Below are positions 1 through 9,485 of a stretch of DNA of 64,000 bases, one piece after another. The notes under the pieces are model-generated. The model made no database searches. It saw only the letters and a list, made by a program, of their open reading frames with translations, and was not told where the DNA came from. The stretch lies in contig NZ_PDFK01000001.1 of NCBI RefSeq assembly GCF_002845985.1, positions 1,178,001-1,242,000 of the forward strand, in the 5' to 3' direction. The translations under genes were made by a program, and so were the position numbers. The first letter of the stretch is position 1; each line of letters begins with the position of its first letter. The DNA comes from Lysinibacillus fusiformis. Its GTDB lineage: Bacteria > Bacillota > Bacilli > Bacillales_A > Planococcaceae.

Positions 1-749
1 GCTTTTAGCATTGCCACACGTGATCCGTTCTCTGGTACTGGCTTATACGTAATTTTAGAAACACGATCACCACCACCCCAATAGCCGTCGAAGTTTTCAA
101 TTGTTAAATGATCCCCTTGTACCCATTCAACAAATTTATAAGGTCCTGTACCAACAGGCTGCTTCGGAATATCAGCTAAATTTTCTTTAATCATTTTTGG
201 GCTGATCATTTTAGCCACTCCGAAACGCGTGATCATTGGTCCGTATGGTTCTTTTAAAGTAACTTTAATTTCATAGTCACCTAGAATTTCAACTTTGCTG
301 ATTAAGCTAAAACCACGTGAATATAAACGTAAACTTTCATCATTCATGATTCGTTCAATGTTGGCTTTTACAGCCTCTGCATTAAACTGTTCCCCGTCAT
401 GGAAAGTGACCCCTTCTTGTAGCTTAAATGTATACTCCAGAGCATCTTCACTAATTGAATAATCATCAGCTAAAACCTTCATAATTTGTCCATCAGCATC
501 GAAGCCTAGTAAACCTTCTAACATGGTCTCCTGTACAGAACTCGAATTTGTATCTCCTGTATTATGAGGATCCATGGAAATAAAGTTTTCATTTACAGCA
601 ATGACAAGTTCATTCTTTGAACTTGCTGTGTCTGATTCTGTAGTAGACTTCTCCCTAGTGTTTGATGCATTAGAATTATCTTTCTCTGCGCATGCTGCTA
701 AAAGCAACATACATAGAATTACAAAAACCAACTTTTTAACATAATTCAT
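1..749 (-). CDS. Peptide/nickel-type ABC transporter substrate-binding lipoprotein (3' part outside window)
   Basis: The N-terminal 249 residues or so of a family 5 extracellular solute-binding protein (DppA/OppA/GsiB type) are present; the gene continues past the left edge. It begins MNYVKKLV and has a hydrophobic signal with lipobox LLAAC (Cys20), so the mature protein should be a membrane-anchored lipoprotein. Family features seen are VIAVNENFISMDPHNTGDTN, the LEGLLGFDADGQ segment and FHDGEQFNAEAVKANIER. GGGAGT lies 7 bases before the ATG. The ligand (oligopeptide, glutathione, nickel) cannot be told from this part, and the permease genes, if linked, lie off the window. Family sure, ligand unknown. 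Confidence 0.9.
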   Translation of the reverse strand, partial: MNYVKKLVFVILCMLLLAACAEKDNSNASNTREKSTTESDTASSKNELVIAVNENFISMDPHNTGDTNSSSVQETMLEGLLGFDADGQIMKVLADDYSISEDALEYTFKLQEGVTFHDGEQFNAEAVKANIERIMNDESLRLYSRGFSLISKVEILGDYEIKVTLKEPYGPMITRFGVAKMISPKMIKENLADIPKQPVGTGPYKFVEWVQGDHLTIENFDGYWGGGDRVSKITYKPVPENGSRVAMLK

Positions 750-1191
750 CTCATCTACTCCCTTTGTAAAAATATATAAAAATATTTCTTAACACTTAAA
801 TTAAGAAATATAATTACTAAAATCACTTATTTTCTCCACTGATGAAAATAAATAGACAAAAAATAAACTATACTTTCATTACGATTAGACAATTCAATTA
901 GAGGAAGACATGACTCTCTCAACTATTACAATTGCTTTTCATCAGAAACTATAGTTCAACCAACAACACCTATTTATTCCACTGCTGAAAATAAGTAATC
1001 AAAAAAATATTCCCTACAGGACACTTTTTACATATAATTATCAGAAAAATTAATTTTTTATTAACTATAAACTACGAAATACAATTTTTCCAGTATTTTT
1101 TTATTAAATTTCAGAATTTTATAATTATTTTTATCGAGCTATAATAAATACTGCTATCTAGCATCTGCGTTATAAAGCTTCACAAATAAAA
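750..1191. promoter_or_regulatory. AT-rich leader region with inverted repeat and a repeated 20-bp motif
   Basis: There is no credible gene in this stretch. On the minus strand it must hold the promoter of the binding-lipoprotein gene. A perfect 10-bp inverted repeat (arms 783-792 and 801-810, TATTTCTTAA / TTAAGAAATA) sits about 35 bases before that start; its transcript would be followed by a U-rich run, so it may be an attenuator or an operator. Near-identical 20-mers TCCACTG(A/C)TGAAAATAA(A/G)TA occur at 835-854 and 978-997. The bound factor is unknown. Confidence 0.4.
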
Positions 1192-1219
1192 GTTCTAAAA
1201 GCTCCAAGGCTTTTAGAAC
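1192..1219 (-). terminator. Rho-independent terminator of the transaminase operon
   Basis: Perfect 11-bp stem (1192-1202 and 1209-1219, GTTCTAAAAGC / GCTTTTAGAAC) with a 6-base loop, followed on the minus strand by a T-rich run. It lies just downstream of the aminotransferase stop codon. Confidence 0.85.
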
Positions 1220-1233
1220 CATATCAATATTCT

Positions 1234-2589
1234 TTACAGCTTATTTACACTATCCACAACCACATCGAGTATACGATCAAGATCTTCTTGTACAATATTA
1301 AGTGGTGGTGATAGCGTTAAGACATTATTAAACCCTGCAACAGTTGCTCCATTTTTTCCAATGATAACCCCTTGTTCTTTACATTTGGCAATGACAGCAT
1401 TCACCTTCTCCACTGGTAAAGGTTCTTTCGAGACTTTATCTGCAACTAATTCAATCCCAATTAATAAACCTTTGCCACGCACATCTCCTACATTTGGATG
1501 ATGCTGCAATTGTTGCTGCAATGTTTGTAGTGTTGCAGCGCCAATTTCCTTGGAACGCTCAAACAACGCTTCTTGCTCAAGAATTTCAATATTTTTTAAT
1601 GCAACTGCACATGCCACAGGAGAGCCTCCAAATGTATTCACATGGCGGAAATAGCTGTATGCATCTGAGCCCTTAAACGCCTCATAAATTTCACGCTTCA
1701 CGGCTGTTGCTGATAATGGTAAATAGGCACTTGTAATTCCTTTAGCCATCGTAATTATATCTGGCTTAACACCGTAGTTCATAAATCCAAAAGGCTTACC
1801 TGTTCGACCAAAGCCACAAATAACCTCATCCACAATCAGTAAAGCACCATGCCTTTTACATACTTCCTCAATGCCTTTTAAATAATTCTCTGGAGGCATA
1901 ATGACACCGCCACCTGTAATAATAGGCTCTAAGATCATAGCTGCAATTGTGTCACTCAGTTCCCATGTCATCGTTTTATCTACAGCCTTTACACTCGCTA
2001 AATCCAATGGCGCAATAGCATCGCTTTCATGCTCACGATATTGATCAGGTGGTGCGACATGGATAAAACCTGGAGATAGTGGCTCGTATTTATATTTGCG
2101 CTCCTCCTGCCCCGTTGCCGCTAAAGCCCCAAAGGAGTTACCATGATAAGCACGGTAGCGTGAGACAATTTTATAGCGTGAGCTTTGTCCTTTTTGCTGA
2201 TGGTATTGCCGAGCAATTTTAAAGGCTGTTTCATTCGCCTCTGATCCACTATTGGAGAAGAAAATAACGTAATCTCCACCAAGTAGTTCATTTAGCTTCT
2301 CAGCTAATTCCACTGCAGGCAAATGACCCTGAGATAAAGGTGCATAAGCATTTTTCATCATTTGCTCATGTGCCGCATCTGCTAACTCTTTCCGTCCATA
2401 GCCAACATTGACACACCAAAGCCCTGCCATTGCATCAATATATTCCACACCATCTGTATCCACAATTCTTGCACCATCAGACCTCTCTACTACATATGTG
2501 GCTTGCGGATTATATGGTTTCATAGAATGCCAAACATATTGCTCATCCTTGGCTAATACATCACTTTTAAGATTTGTCTGTGTCATCAT
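1234..2589 (-). CDS. Class III omega-amino acid:pyruvate-type aminotransferase
   Basis: PLP enzyme of the class III (fold type I) aminotransferases, about 451 residues. It has the phosphate-binding SNSGSEANE segment (about 113-121), the DEVICGFGRTG cofactor motif (about 255-265) and the Schiff-base Lys in TMAKGITSAYLP (about 284). It is closest in character to beta-alanine/taurine:pyruvate transaminases. Being 18 bases after a CoA-acylating semialdehyde dehydrogenase gene, it probably makes malonate semialdehyde from beta-alanine; GABA or beta-aminoisobutyrate are alternatives. GAGGGG precedes a TTG ATG ATG run; the first ATG has the best spacing. Last gene of the operon. Confidence 0.88.
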   Translation of the reverse strand: MMTQTNLKSDVLAKDEQYVWHSMKPYNPQATYVVERSDGARIVDTDGVEYIDAMAGLWCVNVGYGRKELADAAHEQMMKNAYAPLSQGHLPAVELAEKLNELLGGDYVIFFSNSGSEANETAFKIARQYHQQKGQSSRYKIVSRYRAYHGNSFGALAATGQEERKYKYEPLSPGFIHVAPPDQYREHESDAIAPLDLASVKAVDKTMTWELSDTIAAMILEPIITGGGVIMPPENYLKGIEEVCKRHGALLIVDEVICGFGRTGKPFGFMNYGVKPDIITMAKGITSAYLPLSATAVKREIYEAFKGSDAYSYFRHVNTFGGSPVACAVALKNIEILEQEALFERSKEIGAATLQTLQQQLQHHPNVGDVRGKGLLIGIELVADKVSKEPLPVEKVNAVIAKCKEQGVIIGKNGATVAGFNNVLTLSPPLNIVQEDLDRILDVVVDSVNKL

Positions 2590-2607
2590 CAAACACCCCT
2601 CACTATA

Positions 2608-4137
2608 TTAGTTTTTCGCATCATTATTACTTGGGAACGCAAAGGAACTTGTTGTATCCTCCGTTTCATCTGGCCAGCGCTCAGAAATCGTTTTGGCCTT
2701 TGTAAAGAATCTTGCCTGATCTGGGCCAAACATATGCCCTTCACCGAACTTAGAACGTTTCCATCCACCAAAGTTATGATAGCCAACAGGAATTGGTATA
2801 GGTACGTTCACACCTACCATGCCGACTTCTATTTCCTCTTGGAATTTCCGTGCTGCTGCTCCACTGCTTGTAAACATGGTTACCCCATTGCCAAGCTCAT
2901 GGTTATTGATTAAATCTATTGCCTCTTGTAATGAGTCCACCCCTACAACAATACGTGCTGGACCAAAGACCTCTTCTTTAAAGATCTTCATTTCCGATGT
3001 GACATTATTAAGGAGGGTTGGGCCAAGATAAAAGCCATTTGACGTTTCACATACTTTCGGATTTCTTCCGTCAATCACAAGATTTGCCCCTTCAGTGACT
3101 GCCTCATCGATAGAACGAATAATCGTTCCTTTCGACTCTTTAGTGATGACTGGTCCGAAATCGACGTCTTTTTCTGTATAGGGTCCAACCTTTAGTTGAG
3201 AGATTTTATTTTTTAATAGTTCCGTAAACCGTTGTTCGGTATCTTTGCCTACAACAAGTGCACCTGAAATCGCCATACAGCGCTGTGATGCTGCACCATA
3301 CGCTGCTCCTAAAAAGGCATTCGCCGTTTGTTCTAGGTTGGCATCTGGCATCACAATCATAAAGTTCTTCCCACCACCAAATGCCGCAACACGTTTATTG
3401 TGCTTTGTTCCTGTTTGATAAATATATTCAGCAACAGGTGTTGAGCCAACAAATGAGATAGCTTGAATCTCTTTATTTTCTAATAGTTCATTGACAGCCT
3501 CTTTATCTCCATTGACAACAGTCCAAATGCCATCTGGTAAACCTGCCTCTTTCCATAATTGACTTATATAGAGAGCGGACATCGGTACGCGCTCTGATGG
3601 CTTTAATATAACGGCATTTCCTACTGCCACAGCCATGCTTGTAATCGCAAGCGGTACCATAACAGGGAAATTAAATGGTGCGATAGTTGCCACTACGCCG
3701 AGTGGTGATTTGGCAGAAAAGGCATTTATATTACCACCTACATTGACTGAGTACTCTCCTTTTAGCATTTGCGGTGCACTGATCGCCATATCAACGGATT
3801 CAATACCACGAACGATTTCACCTTTTGCATCGTCCTTTGTTTTACCACTTTCCTGACAAATCACATCGATAAGCTCTTCCTGTCTTTCTACTAACAACTG
3901 ACGGAATCGATGTAACACTTCTACCCGTTTACCAATTGATCGTTTTTTCCATGCTGGAAAGGCTTCTTTTGCAAGCTGAATAGCATGCTTTACCTCATCT
4001 CTTGAAGCAAGTGGTACTCTTGCAATAACCTCTCCTGTTGATGGATTATAAACCTCTGAAAATCGGCCACTTGTACCAGCTACCTCTTCCCCTTGGATAA
4101 AATGTGTGAGCGTTTTCATTTCTTGCTGAACTGTCAT
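2608..4137 (-). CDS. mmsA: CoA-acylating methylmalonate/malonate-semialdehyde dehydrogenase
   Basis: NAD-dependent aldehyde dehydrogenase of the MmsA/IolA type (509 residues), which oxidises malonate or methylmalonate semialdehyde with decarboxylation and CoA transfer, giving acetyl-CoA or propionyl-CoA. Seen: TIAPFNFPVMVPL (about 151-163), the ISFVGSTPVAEYIY nucleotide loop (about 227-240), catalytic Cys287 in AASQRCMAISGA, and EEVFGPARIVV. The SQRCMA context is that of the CoA-acylating subfamily rather than ordinary ALDHs. It lies between the permease and transaminase genes, so the operon encodes uptake, deamination and conversion to acyl-CoA. GGAGTGG lies before the ATG. Confidence 0.92.
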   Translation of the reverse strand: MTVQQEMKTLTHFIQGEEVAGTSGRFSEVYNPSTGEVIARVPLASRDEVKHAIQLAKEAFPAWKKRSIGKRVEVLHRFRQLLVERQEELIDVICQESGKTKDDAKGEIVRGIESVDMAISAPQMLKGEYSVNVGGNINAFSAKSPLGVVATIAPFNFPVMVPLAITSMAVAVGNAVILKPSERVPMSALYISQLWKEAGLPDGIWTVVNGDKEAVNELLENKEIQAISFVGSTPVAEYIYQTGTKHNKRVAAFGGGKNFMIVMPDANLEQTANAFLGAAYGAASQRCMAISGALVVGKDTEQRFTELLKNKISQLKVGPYTEKDVDFGPVITKESKGTIIRSIDEAVTEGANLVIDGRNPKVCETSNGFYLGPTLLNNVTSEMKIFKEEVFGPARIVVGVDSLQEAIDLINNHELGNGVTMFTSSGAAARKFQEEIEVGMVGVNVPIPIPVGYHNFGGWKRSKFGEGHMFGPDQARFFTKAKTISERWPDETEDTTSSFAFPSNNDAKN

Positions 4138-4160
4138 AATTAGACCACTCCTTTATCGTA

Positions 4161-5573
4161 TTATTGTTCAAAATCGAATTCTTCTTTGCTAAAAATAGAA
4201 CTTGATTCATCGGGTTGTTTAATCGTCTTTTTCTTTTGAGTAAGCACATAGAAAATCATCACAATAGCGACGACAACGCATGTAAATAAAATTTGTGAGC
4301 GCATAGACTCTATAAAGAACATCGCCATTAATAAAGCTGTTGTAGCGAGTATTGTGAAATACGTTAAATAAGGGAAAAACCACATCTTCACCTTTAATAG
4401 CTCTAAATTTTCTTGTTCAATCTTGCGTCGCATTCTTAATTGTGAAAAGGCAATGATTAAATAAAGTATTAAAGTAATCGCACTACAAGAGCTCAGTAAA
4501 AACATAAAAACTTTATCTGGTGAAACATAATTCATAATGACTGCAATATACGAGAAAAATGTTGCTGCTAAAATGGCATTGACAGGTGCACCCTTTTTGT
4601 TTAATTTTAAAAATGCTTTTGGCGCTTCTCCCTTTTCTGCTAAAGAAAATACCATGCGTGATGTTGCATAAAGTGCTGAATTTAAACACGATAGCACCGC
4701 TGTTAACACAACAAAATTCATAATTTGTGCGGCAGCAGGAATTCCAATATAATCGAGTACCGCTACATAAGGACTTGTTAAAATATCGGAGGAATGCCAA
4801 GGCAATAGCGTTACTACAACCGCTATAGAGCCCACATAGAAAATTAAAATCCGCCAAGTAATGGAATTGGTAGCTTTCGTTACAGCAGCTAATGGTTCAT
4901 CTGATTCACCAGCAGCAATGGCCACAATTTCTGTTCCCATGAAGGAGAAAATAACAATGACGACACCCATTAGAACAGCACCAAAACCATTAGGTAAAAA
5001 ACCACCTTGCCCGACTAGATTGGTCATACCTACAGCATTAAAGTTTGGGGCGATGCCAAAAATAATGAAGGCACCAAGACCAAGGAAAACCACTATACTT
5101 GCAACCTTAATAAGAGAGAACCAATACTCAAACTCACCAAATGCTTTGACAGAAAGAACATTCGTTAAAGTAAGTGCTACGGTTAGTAACAAACTTAATA
5201 GCCATAAAGGCATCCCGTCATACCAATATTGAATAATGGCTGCCGCTGCTGTTGCTTCTAGTGCAATCGCAATGACCCAGAAAAACCAGTACAGCCATCC
5301 AATCATAAAACCTGCCCACGGGCCAATGGCTTCATGCGCATAATGTGCAAATGAGCCACTCGTTGGATTAACAGCTGCCATTTCGCCTAGCATACGCATA
5401 ACTAAAATAACGATAATTCCTGCAAATATATACGATAAAATGGCCCCTGGACCAGCTAAATTAATAACTGAACCACTCCCCATAAATAGGCCAGCACCGA
5501 TTACTCCTGCAATAGCAATCATCGTCATATGCCGCTTCTTTAACCCTCTTTGTAAATGCGTTTGTTGCTCCAT
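4161..5573 (-). CDS. APC-superfamily amino acid permease (GabP-like)
   Basis: Amino acid:proton symporter of the AAT family, about 470 residues with around 12 hydrophobic segments. The family N-terminal segment RGLKKRHMTMIAIAGVIGAG is intact, followed by GEMAAVNPTSGSF and the FSFMGTEIVAIAAGESDEP motif in the middle of the protein. GABA and beta-alanine permeases share this layout, and the downstream transaminase/dehydrogenase genes favour beta-alanine or GABA as substrate. A GTG three codons earlier overlaps the AGGGG ribosome site, so the ATG at 5573 is taken. First gene of the operon, divergent from the PucR-type regulator. Confidence 0.88.
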   Translation of the reverse strand: MEQQTHLQRGLKKRHMTMIAIAGVIGAGLFMGSGSVINLAGPGAILSYIFAGIIVILVMRMLGEMAAVNPTSGSFAHYAHEAIGPWAGFMIGWLYWFFWVIAIALEATAAAAIIQYWYDGMPLWLLSLLLTVALTLTNVLSVKAFGEFEYWFSLIKVASIVVFLGLGAFIIFGIAPNFNAVGMTNLVGQGGFLPNGFGAVLMGVVIVIFSFMGTEIVAIAAGESDEPLAAVTKATNSITWRILIFYVGSIAVVVTLLPWHSSDILTSPYVAVLDYIGIPAAAQIMNFVVLTAVLSCLNSALYATSRMVFSLAEKGEAPKAFLKLNKKGAPVNAILAATFFSYIAVIMNYVSPDKVFMFLLSSCSAITLILYLIIAFSQLRMRRKIEQENLELLKVKMWFFPYLTYFTILATTALLMAMFFIESMRSQILFTCVVVAIVMIFYVLTQKKKTIKQPDESSSIFSKEEFDFEQ

Positions 5574-5795
5574 ATCTGTCACCCCTTTTAGTAGATTGCT
5601 TGATCGCTTACAAAAATTTTACATGTTTCATAACGTTGAAGTAATAGACAAACTGTAAAATTATATACTTTTGTTTTAAACATAATGTAAAATAGACTAA
5701 ATATTCTTAAAATAATATATCCACGAATTTATAAGAAAATATAAATCATCAAACAGAAAAAATATACAATGCGTACAACTAAGGGAGGGGCTAAA
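5574..5795. promoter_or_regulatory. Divergent promoter region between permease operon and PucR-type regulator
   Basis: AT-rich 0.2 kb shared upstream region. It must hold the promoters for the minus-strand catabolic operon and the plus-strand regulator, and is the natural place for the regulator to bind. No operator could be assigned with confidence. AAGGGAGG at 5781-5788 is the ribosome site that decides the regulator start. Confidence 0.5.
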
Positions 5796-7364
5796 TTGAG
5801 TCCGTTTCAACTTAAAGTACTAGATGTTTTGGAAAATAAGTATTTTCATAAGGCAGAGGTTGTGGCAGGTCATGAAGGATTATCAAGGATTATCAAATGG
5901 GTACATGTTCTTGAAATCGTACAAGTTGATCATTTTTTAGTTGGTGAGGAGTTAGTATTAACAACAGGAATTAGTCTCCAGCATAGTATCGCTAATTTTA
6001 CCGCATTTGTAGAAGCCATCATTCAAAAAAATTGTGCTGCTCTTTGTATTGAGTATGGCTCTTATATTCAGACCGTTCCAAAAGCAATACTAGCACTGGC
6101 AAACCGGCATCAGTTTCCCATTATTGTTTTTCATGAGGCAGTTCCTTTTGTTCGTATTACGCAGGATTTACATAGCCAAATTATCAATCAGCAATATTTA
6201 ATGATTTCTTCGCTAGAATCTTATGCACAAGCTTTGAACAAAAATGCTGTCTTAGGACAAAACACAGAAGATATTTTACAAAATATGTATAATGAATTAA
6301 AAACACAAATCATGTTTTCCATTAAGGGACGCAATCCTATTTTTTTCCCCAATACGACACACCAAAAACGTCAGCAGCTATTAACATTGAACAAGTCTGC
6401 TCAGCAATTTAAACATGGGCCTATTTTTATCTTTGATCAGCATTATGCAGATTTAACACTCTATCGAGAGGATGGACTATTTTCAGAGTTTGAATTATTA
6501 ATATTAGATCGTACAGCAACGGCGCTGGCACAGCTATTAATGCGAGAGTTTTATATTGAGGAAAAAAAGAATATTGAGGATGCTACAATTTTAGTCGATT
6601 GGATTGATCAAAAATTATCTAAGGAAGAAATCTATAAATTTATCGTTACACATTACGCGGGCTATACACAATCTAGTGGAGCTGTCTTTATTTTATCCTC
6701 TCCTACTACAATGACAAAGACACAGGAGGATATGGTCTATAGTAAGCTTTATTATCGAAATCTCTTTGAGCAACATGGATTTATGCCATTTTTATTCGAA
6801 AGAAAAAGCTATATTATTTTTATTTTACTTCATATGAAAGACAGTAAAGCTATTCGTGACATATTGAATAGCATTTTTTCCACACTGCCCAATACCGACT
6901 TTTATAAAAAGCAGCAAGCACAAGGTTTTCAAATAGCCGTTGGAAAGGTTGTTTGCGATGTAGAAGAAATTCCTAAAAGCTATCAAACTGCTTTAGAAAC
7001 TTTATATATTTGCCGCAAAGTGCAAACGTCCTCTTTCTTTTATGATGATTTGCATTTATATCATTTAATCTATAAATTACAAATGCAAGTGAATTTACAG
7101 GAAGTGATTTACGATTATTTACAGCCCGTTATTGAGTACGATAAAAAATACAATAGCAAGCTTCTTGAAACATTACAGGTTTATTTACAAACAAATGGCT
7201 CCAAGCAGCAAACAGCCAACCAATTATTTATTGTTCGTCAAACACTCTATCACCGCTTAAGAAAGCTTGAAGGTTTACTAGGTGAAAATTTCATGAAAGG
7301 ACATAACCGCATTACATTAGAATTTATGCTATTGGCAAATTCATTGATTGAGGATAAGGGCTAG
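5796..7364 (+). CDS. PucR/CdaR-family transcriptional regulator
   Basis: About 522 residues with an N-terminal PucR-like sensor domain (roughly 10-125, containing VHVLEIVQVDHFLVGEELVL), a middle region, and a C-terminal PucR-type helix-turn-helix (LQVYLQTNGSKQQTANQL, then RQTLYHRLRKLEGLLG). Such proteins are usually activators of nitrogen-compound catabolism genes. Being divergent from the permease-dehydrogenase-transaminase operon, it is the likely activator of that operon, responding to its substrate. The start is taken as TTG at 5796, 7 bases after AAGGGAGG; an ATG nine codons upstream has no ribosome site. Confidence 0.88.
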   Translation: MSPFQLKVLDVLENKYFHKAEVVAGHEGLSRIIKWVHVLEIVQVDHFLVGEELVLTTGISLQHSIANFTAFVEAIIQKNCAALCIEYGSYIQTVPKAILALANRHQFPIIVFHEAVPFVRITQDLHSQIINQQYLMISSLESYAQALNKNAVLGQNTEDILQNMYNELKTQIMFSIKGRNPIFFPNTTHQKRQQLLTLNKSAQQFKHGPIFIFDQHYADLTLYREDGLFSEFELLILDRTATALAQLLMREFYIEEKKNIEDATILVDWIDQKLSKEEIYKFIVTHYAGYTQSSGAVFILSSPTTMTKTQEDMVYSKLYYRNLFEQHGFMPFLFERKSYIIFILLHMKDSKAIRDILNSIFSTLPNTDFYKKQQAQGFQIAVGKVVCDVEEIPKSYQTALETLYICRKVQTSSFFYDDLHLYHLIYKLQMQVNLQEVIYDYLQPVIEYDKKYNSKLLETLQVYLQTNGSKQQTANQLFIVRQTLYHRLRKLEGLLGENFMKGHNRITLEFMLLANSLIEDKG

Positions 7365-7373
7365 AAAAAAGAT

Positions 7374-7409
7374 GGCACGCTCAAAAGATTACTCCCTCTT
7401 GAGCGTGCC
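7374..7409. terminator. Terminator between convergent pucR-type and mtnU genes
   Basis: Perfect 11-bp stem GGCACGCTCAA (7374-7384) / TTGAGCGTGCC (7399-7409). On the minus strand it is followed by a run of T (complement of 7365-7370), so it best serves mtnU; it can also stop the regulator transcript. Confidence 0.85.
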
Positions 7410-7415
7410 CCTCTA

Positions 7416-8210
7416 TTAGCCTTTCACGACAACATCATGATATAGTCCTGGTCTACGGTCGTCATAAACTGGAATTCTTCCACGTACTTCATCGACAATA
7501 GAAAAATCTACATCAATCACCGCTACTTCTTCATCCTCTGCACCGATCCAAAGTACTTCTCCCCAAGGCTGTATAATCATCGATTGGCCATTAAAGTTTT
7601 CTACCTTTTTTGAAATGCGATTAACTGCTATTACAAAACATTGGTTCTCAATCGCACGAGCTTGCAGCAATGTTTTCCAATGATCAATCCTTGGTGTTGG
7701 CCACTGGGCTGGTACAAATAATACCTTTGCTCCTTGTAATGCGTGTGCACGTAACCATTCTGGGAAACGAATATCATAGCAAATGACCCCAGCAGCTTCA
7801 ATATCTCCTAGAGCAAATCGATTCATTTCATCCCCTGCTTCTAAGTAGAGATGCTCATCCATTAAACGGAAAAGATGTGCTTTGCTATATTCCCCTACAA
7901 GTTCTCCATTGCGATCAAATGTATACATCGTATTATAAAATTTGTCGCCTTTCTTCGTTGAAACAGAACCACCTACAATATGTACACCAAGTTCCTGTGC
8001 TAATTCAGCCAAGAAGGATTTCGTACGTTCACCATCGACATCCGCTAGTTCAGGCAGCTTCTCTAACGCATAGCCTGTATTCCACATTTCAGGCAGCACA
8101 ATAATTTCTGCTCCTTTTTTTGCCACTTCTCGAATCTTGTCCTCAGCTCGTGCAAAATTTTCTTCTACTTTGCCAAAGCCAACATTTAATTGAATACAAC
8201 CGATTTTCAT
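7416..8210 (-). CDS. mtnU: Nitrilase-superfamily omega-amidase (2-oxoglutaramate/ketosuccinamate type)
   Basis: Carbon-nitrogen hydrolase, 264 residues, with the full catalytic triad: Glu41 in VLPEMW, Lys110 in YSKAHLF and Cys144 in GVICYDIRFPEW. In B. subtilis mtnU (ykrU) neighbours the transaminase mtnE; hydrolysing the omega-amide left after glutamine-dependent transamination of KMTB makes that step irreversible. The same pair is found here, divergently arranged. The start is ATG at 8210, 7 bases after AGGAGG; upstream TTG and ATG codons overlap the ribosome site. The neighbour strongly supports the omega-amidase role over other nitrilase activities. Confidence 0.88.
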   Translation of the reverse strand: MKIGCIQLNVGFGKVEENFARAEDKIREVAKKGAEIIVLPEMWNTGYALEKLPELADVDGERTKSFLAELAQELGVHIVGGSVSTKKGDKFYNTMYTFDRNGELVGEYSKAHLFRLMDEHLYLEAGDEMNRFALGDIEAAGVICYDIRFPEWLRAHALQGAKVLFVPAQWPTPRIDHWKTLLQARAIENQCFVIAVNRISKKVENFNGQSMIIQPWGEVLWIGAEDEEVAVIDVDFSIVDEVRGRIPVYDDRRPGLYHDVVVKG

Positions 8211-8306
8211 AGCCATTCCTCCTCTAGACAATTAACAAAAAAAGTAATACTATTTGCTTCATATTCTTCAATAATAATTATTATATTCTGAAAAGGGTGA
8301 TCATGC

Positions 8307-9476
8307 ATGGAATTCTCTAAAAAACTACAGCAACTACCCACTCAATTTTTTGCAGCGTTAGTTCAAAAAGTAAATAATGCCTTAGAAGAAGGTCGCGATG
8401 TCATTAATCTTGGTCAAGGAAATCCCGATCAACCAACGCCCCCTCATATCATTCAAGCATTACAGGAGGCGGCTGAAAATCCACAAAATCACAAATATTC
8501 ACCATTTCGCGGTATCGCTGAATTACGCCAAGCAGCTGCCGACTATTATAAACGTGAATATAATGTGAATCTAAATCCTGACACAGAGGTAGCGATTCTT
8601 GGCGGGACAAAAATTGGACTCGTTGAGCTACCTTTAGCCGTATTAAATCCAGGTGATACAATGCTCTTACCAGACCCTGGCTATCCAGATTACTTATCAG
8701 GTGTCGTATTAGGTGATGTCCATTTTGAAGTGATGCCACTTTTAGCTGCAAATGATTTCTTACCTAATTATCATGCATTACCTGATGAAGTGAAAGAGAA
8801 GGCGAAGCTACTTTACCTAAATTACCCGAACAACCCTACAGGTGGTACAGCAACACTTGCATTTTTTGAAGAGACCGTTCGCTTTGCGAAGGAACACAAT
8901 ATTATCGTATCACATGATTTTGCTTATGGGGCAATAGGATTTGACGGTAATAAACCTATTAGCTTCCTACAAGCTGAGGGTGCAAAAGAAGTAGGAATTG
9001 AAATGTACACACTCTCCAAAACTTATAATATGGCAGGCTGGCGTATAGGCTTCGCTGTCGGTAATGCCGACATTATTGCTGCCATTAATCTAATTCAGGA
9101 TCATCTGTTTTGTAGTCAATTCCCTGCTATTCAACAAGCAGCAGCAGCGGCACTTACAGTTTCCCAAGAATGTGTGGATGAACTGCGAGCTACCTATGAA
9201 GGTCGCCGCAATGTACTCATTGAAGAAGCTCAAAGAATTGGTTGGCATGTAACGGCTCCAAAAGGCTCCTTCTTCGCATGGCTCCCTGTACCATTCGGCT
9301 ATACTAGCGAGCAGTTTGCCGATTTATTATTGGAAAAGGCTGATATCGCTGTAGCAGCAGGCAATGGCTTCGGCCAATATGGCGAAGGCTATATCCGTGT
9401 TGGTTTACTTGTTAGCGAGGAACGCTTACGTGAAGCAATCCATAGAATCGAACAATTACAATTATTCAACCCTTAA
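8307..9476 (+). CDS. mtnE: Methionine-salvage aminotransferase (KMTB to methionine)
   Basis: Class I/II PLP aminotransferase, 389 residues, like B. subtilis MtnE (ykrV), which transaminates 2-keto-4-methylthiobutyrate to methionine in the last step of the salvage pathway. Seen: INLGQGNPDQPTP near the N-terminus, LNYPNNPTGG (about 171-180), the PLP Lys238 in TLSKTYNMAGWRIGF, and the C-terminal Arg in EGYIRVGLL. AAAGGGTGAT supplies the ribosome site. It is divergent from mtnU; no S-box is visible in the 96-base gap between them, but a SAM riboswitch operon lies about 750 bases downstream. Confidence 0.9.
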   Translation: MEFSKKLQQLPTQFFAALVQKVNNALEEGRDVINLGQGNPDQPTPPHIIQALQEAAENPQNHKYSPFRGIAELRQAAADYYKREYNVNLNPDTEVAILGGTKIGLVELPLAVLNPGDTMLLPDPGYPDYLSGVVLGDVHFEVMPLLAANDFLPNYHALPDEVKEKAKLLYLNYPNNPTGGTATLAFFEETVRFAKEHNIIVSHDFAYGAIGFDGNKPISFLQAEGAKEVGIEMYTLSKTYNMAGWRIGFAVGNADIIAAINLIQDHLFCSQFPAIQQAAAAALTVSQECVDELRATYEGRRNVLIEEAQRIGWHVTAPKGSFFAWLPVPFGYTSEQFADLLLEKADIAVAAGNGFGQYGEGYIRVGLLVSEERLREAIHRIEQLQLFNP

Positions 9477-9485
9477 CCATGACAT

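Noticed and set aside
4861..5232. Open frame of 123 codons on the plus strand
   Set aside because: It is the antisense shadow of the well-supported permease gene, with no ribosome site of its own.
8211..8306. Possible S-box in the mtnU-mtnE gap
   Set aside because: Only 96 bases, AT-rich, without any of the conserved S-box blocks.
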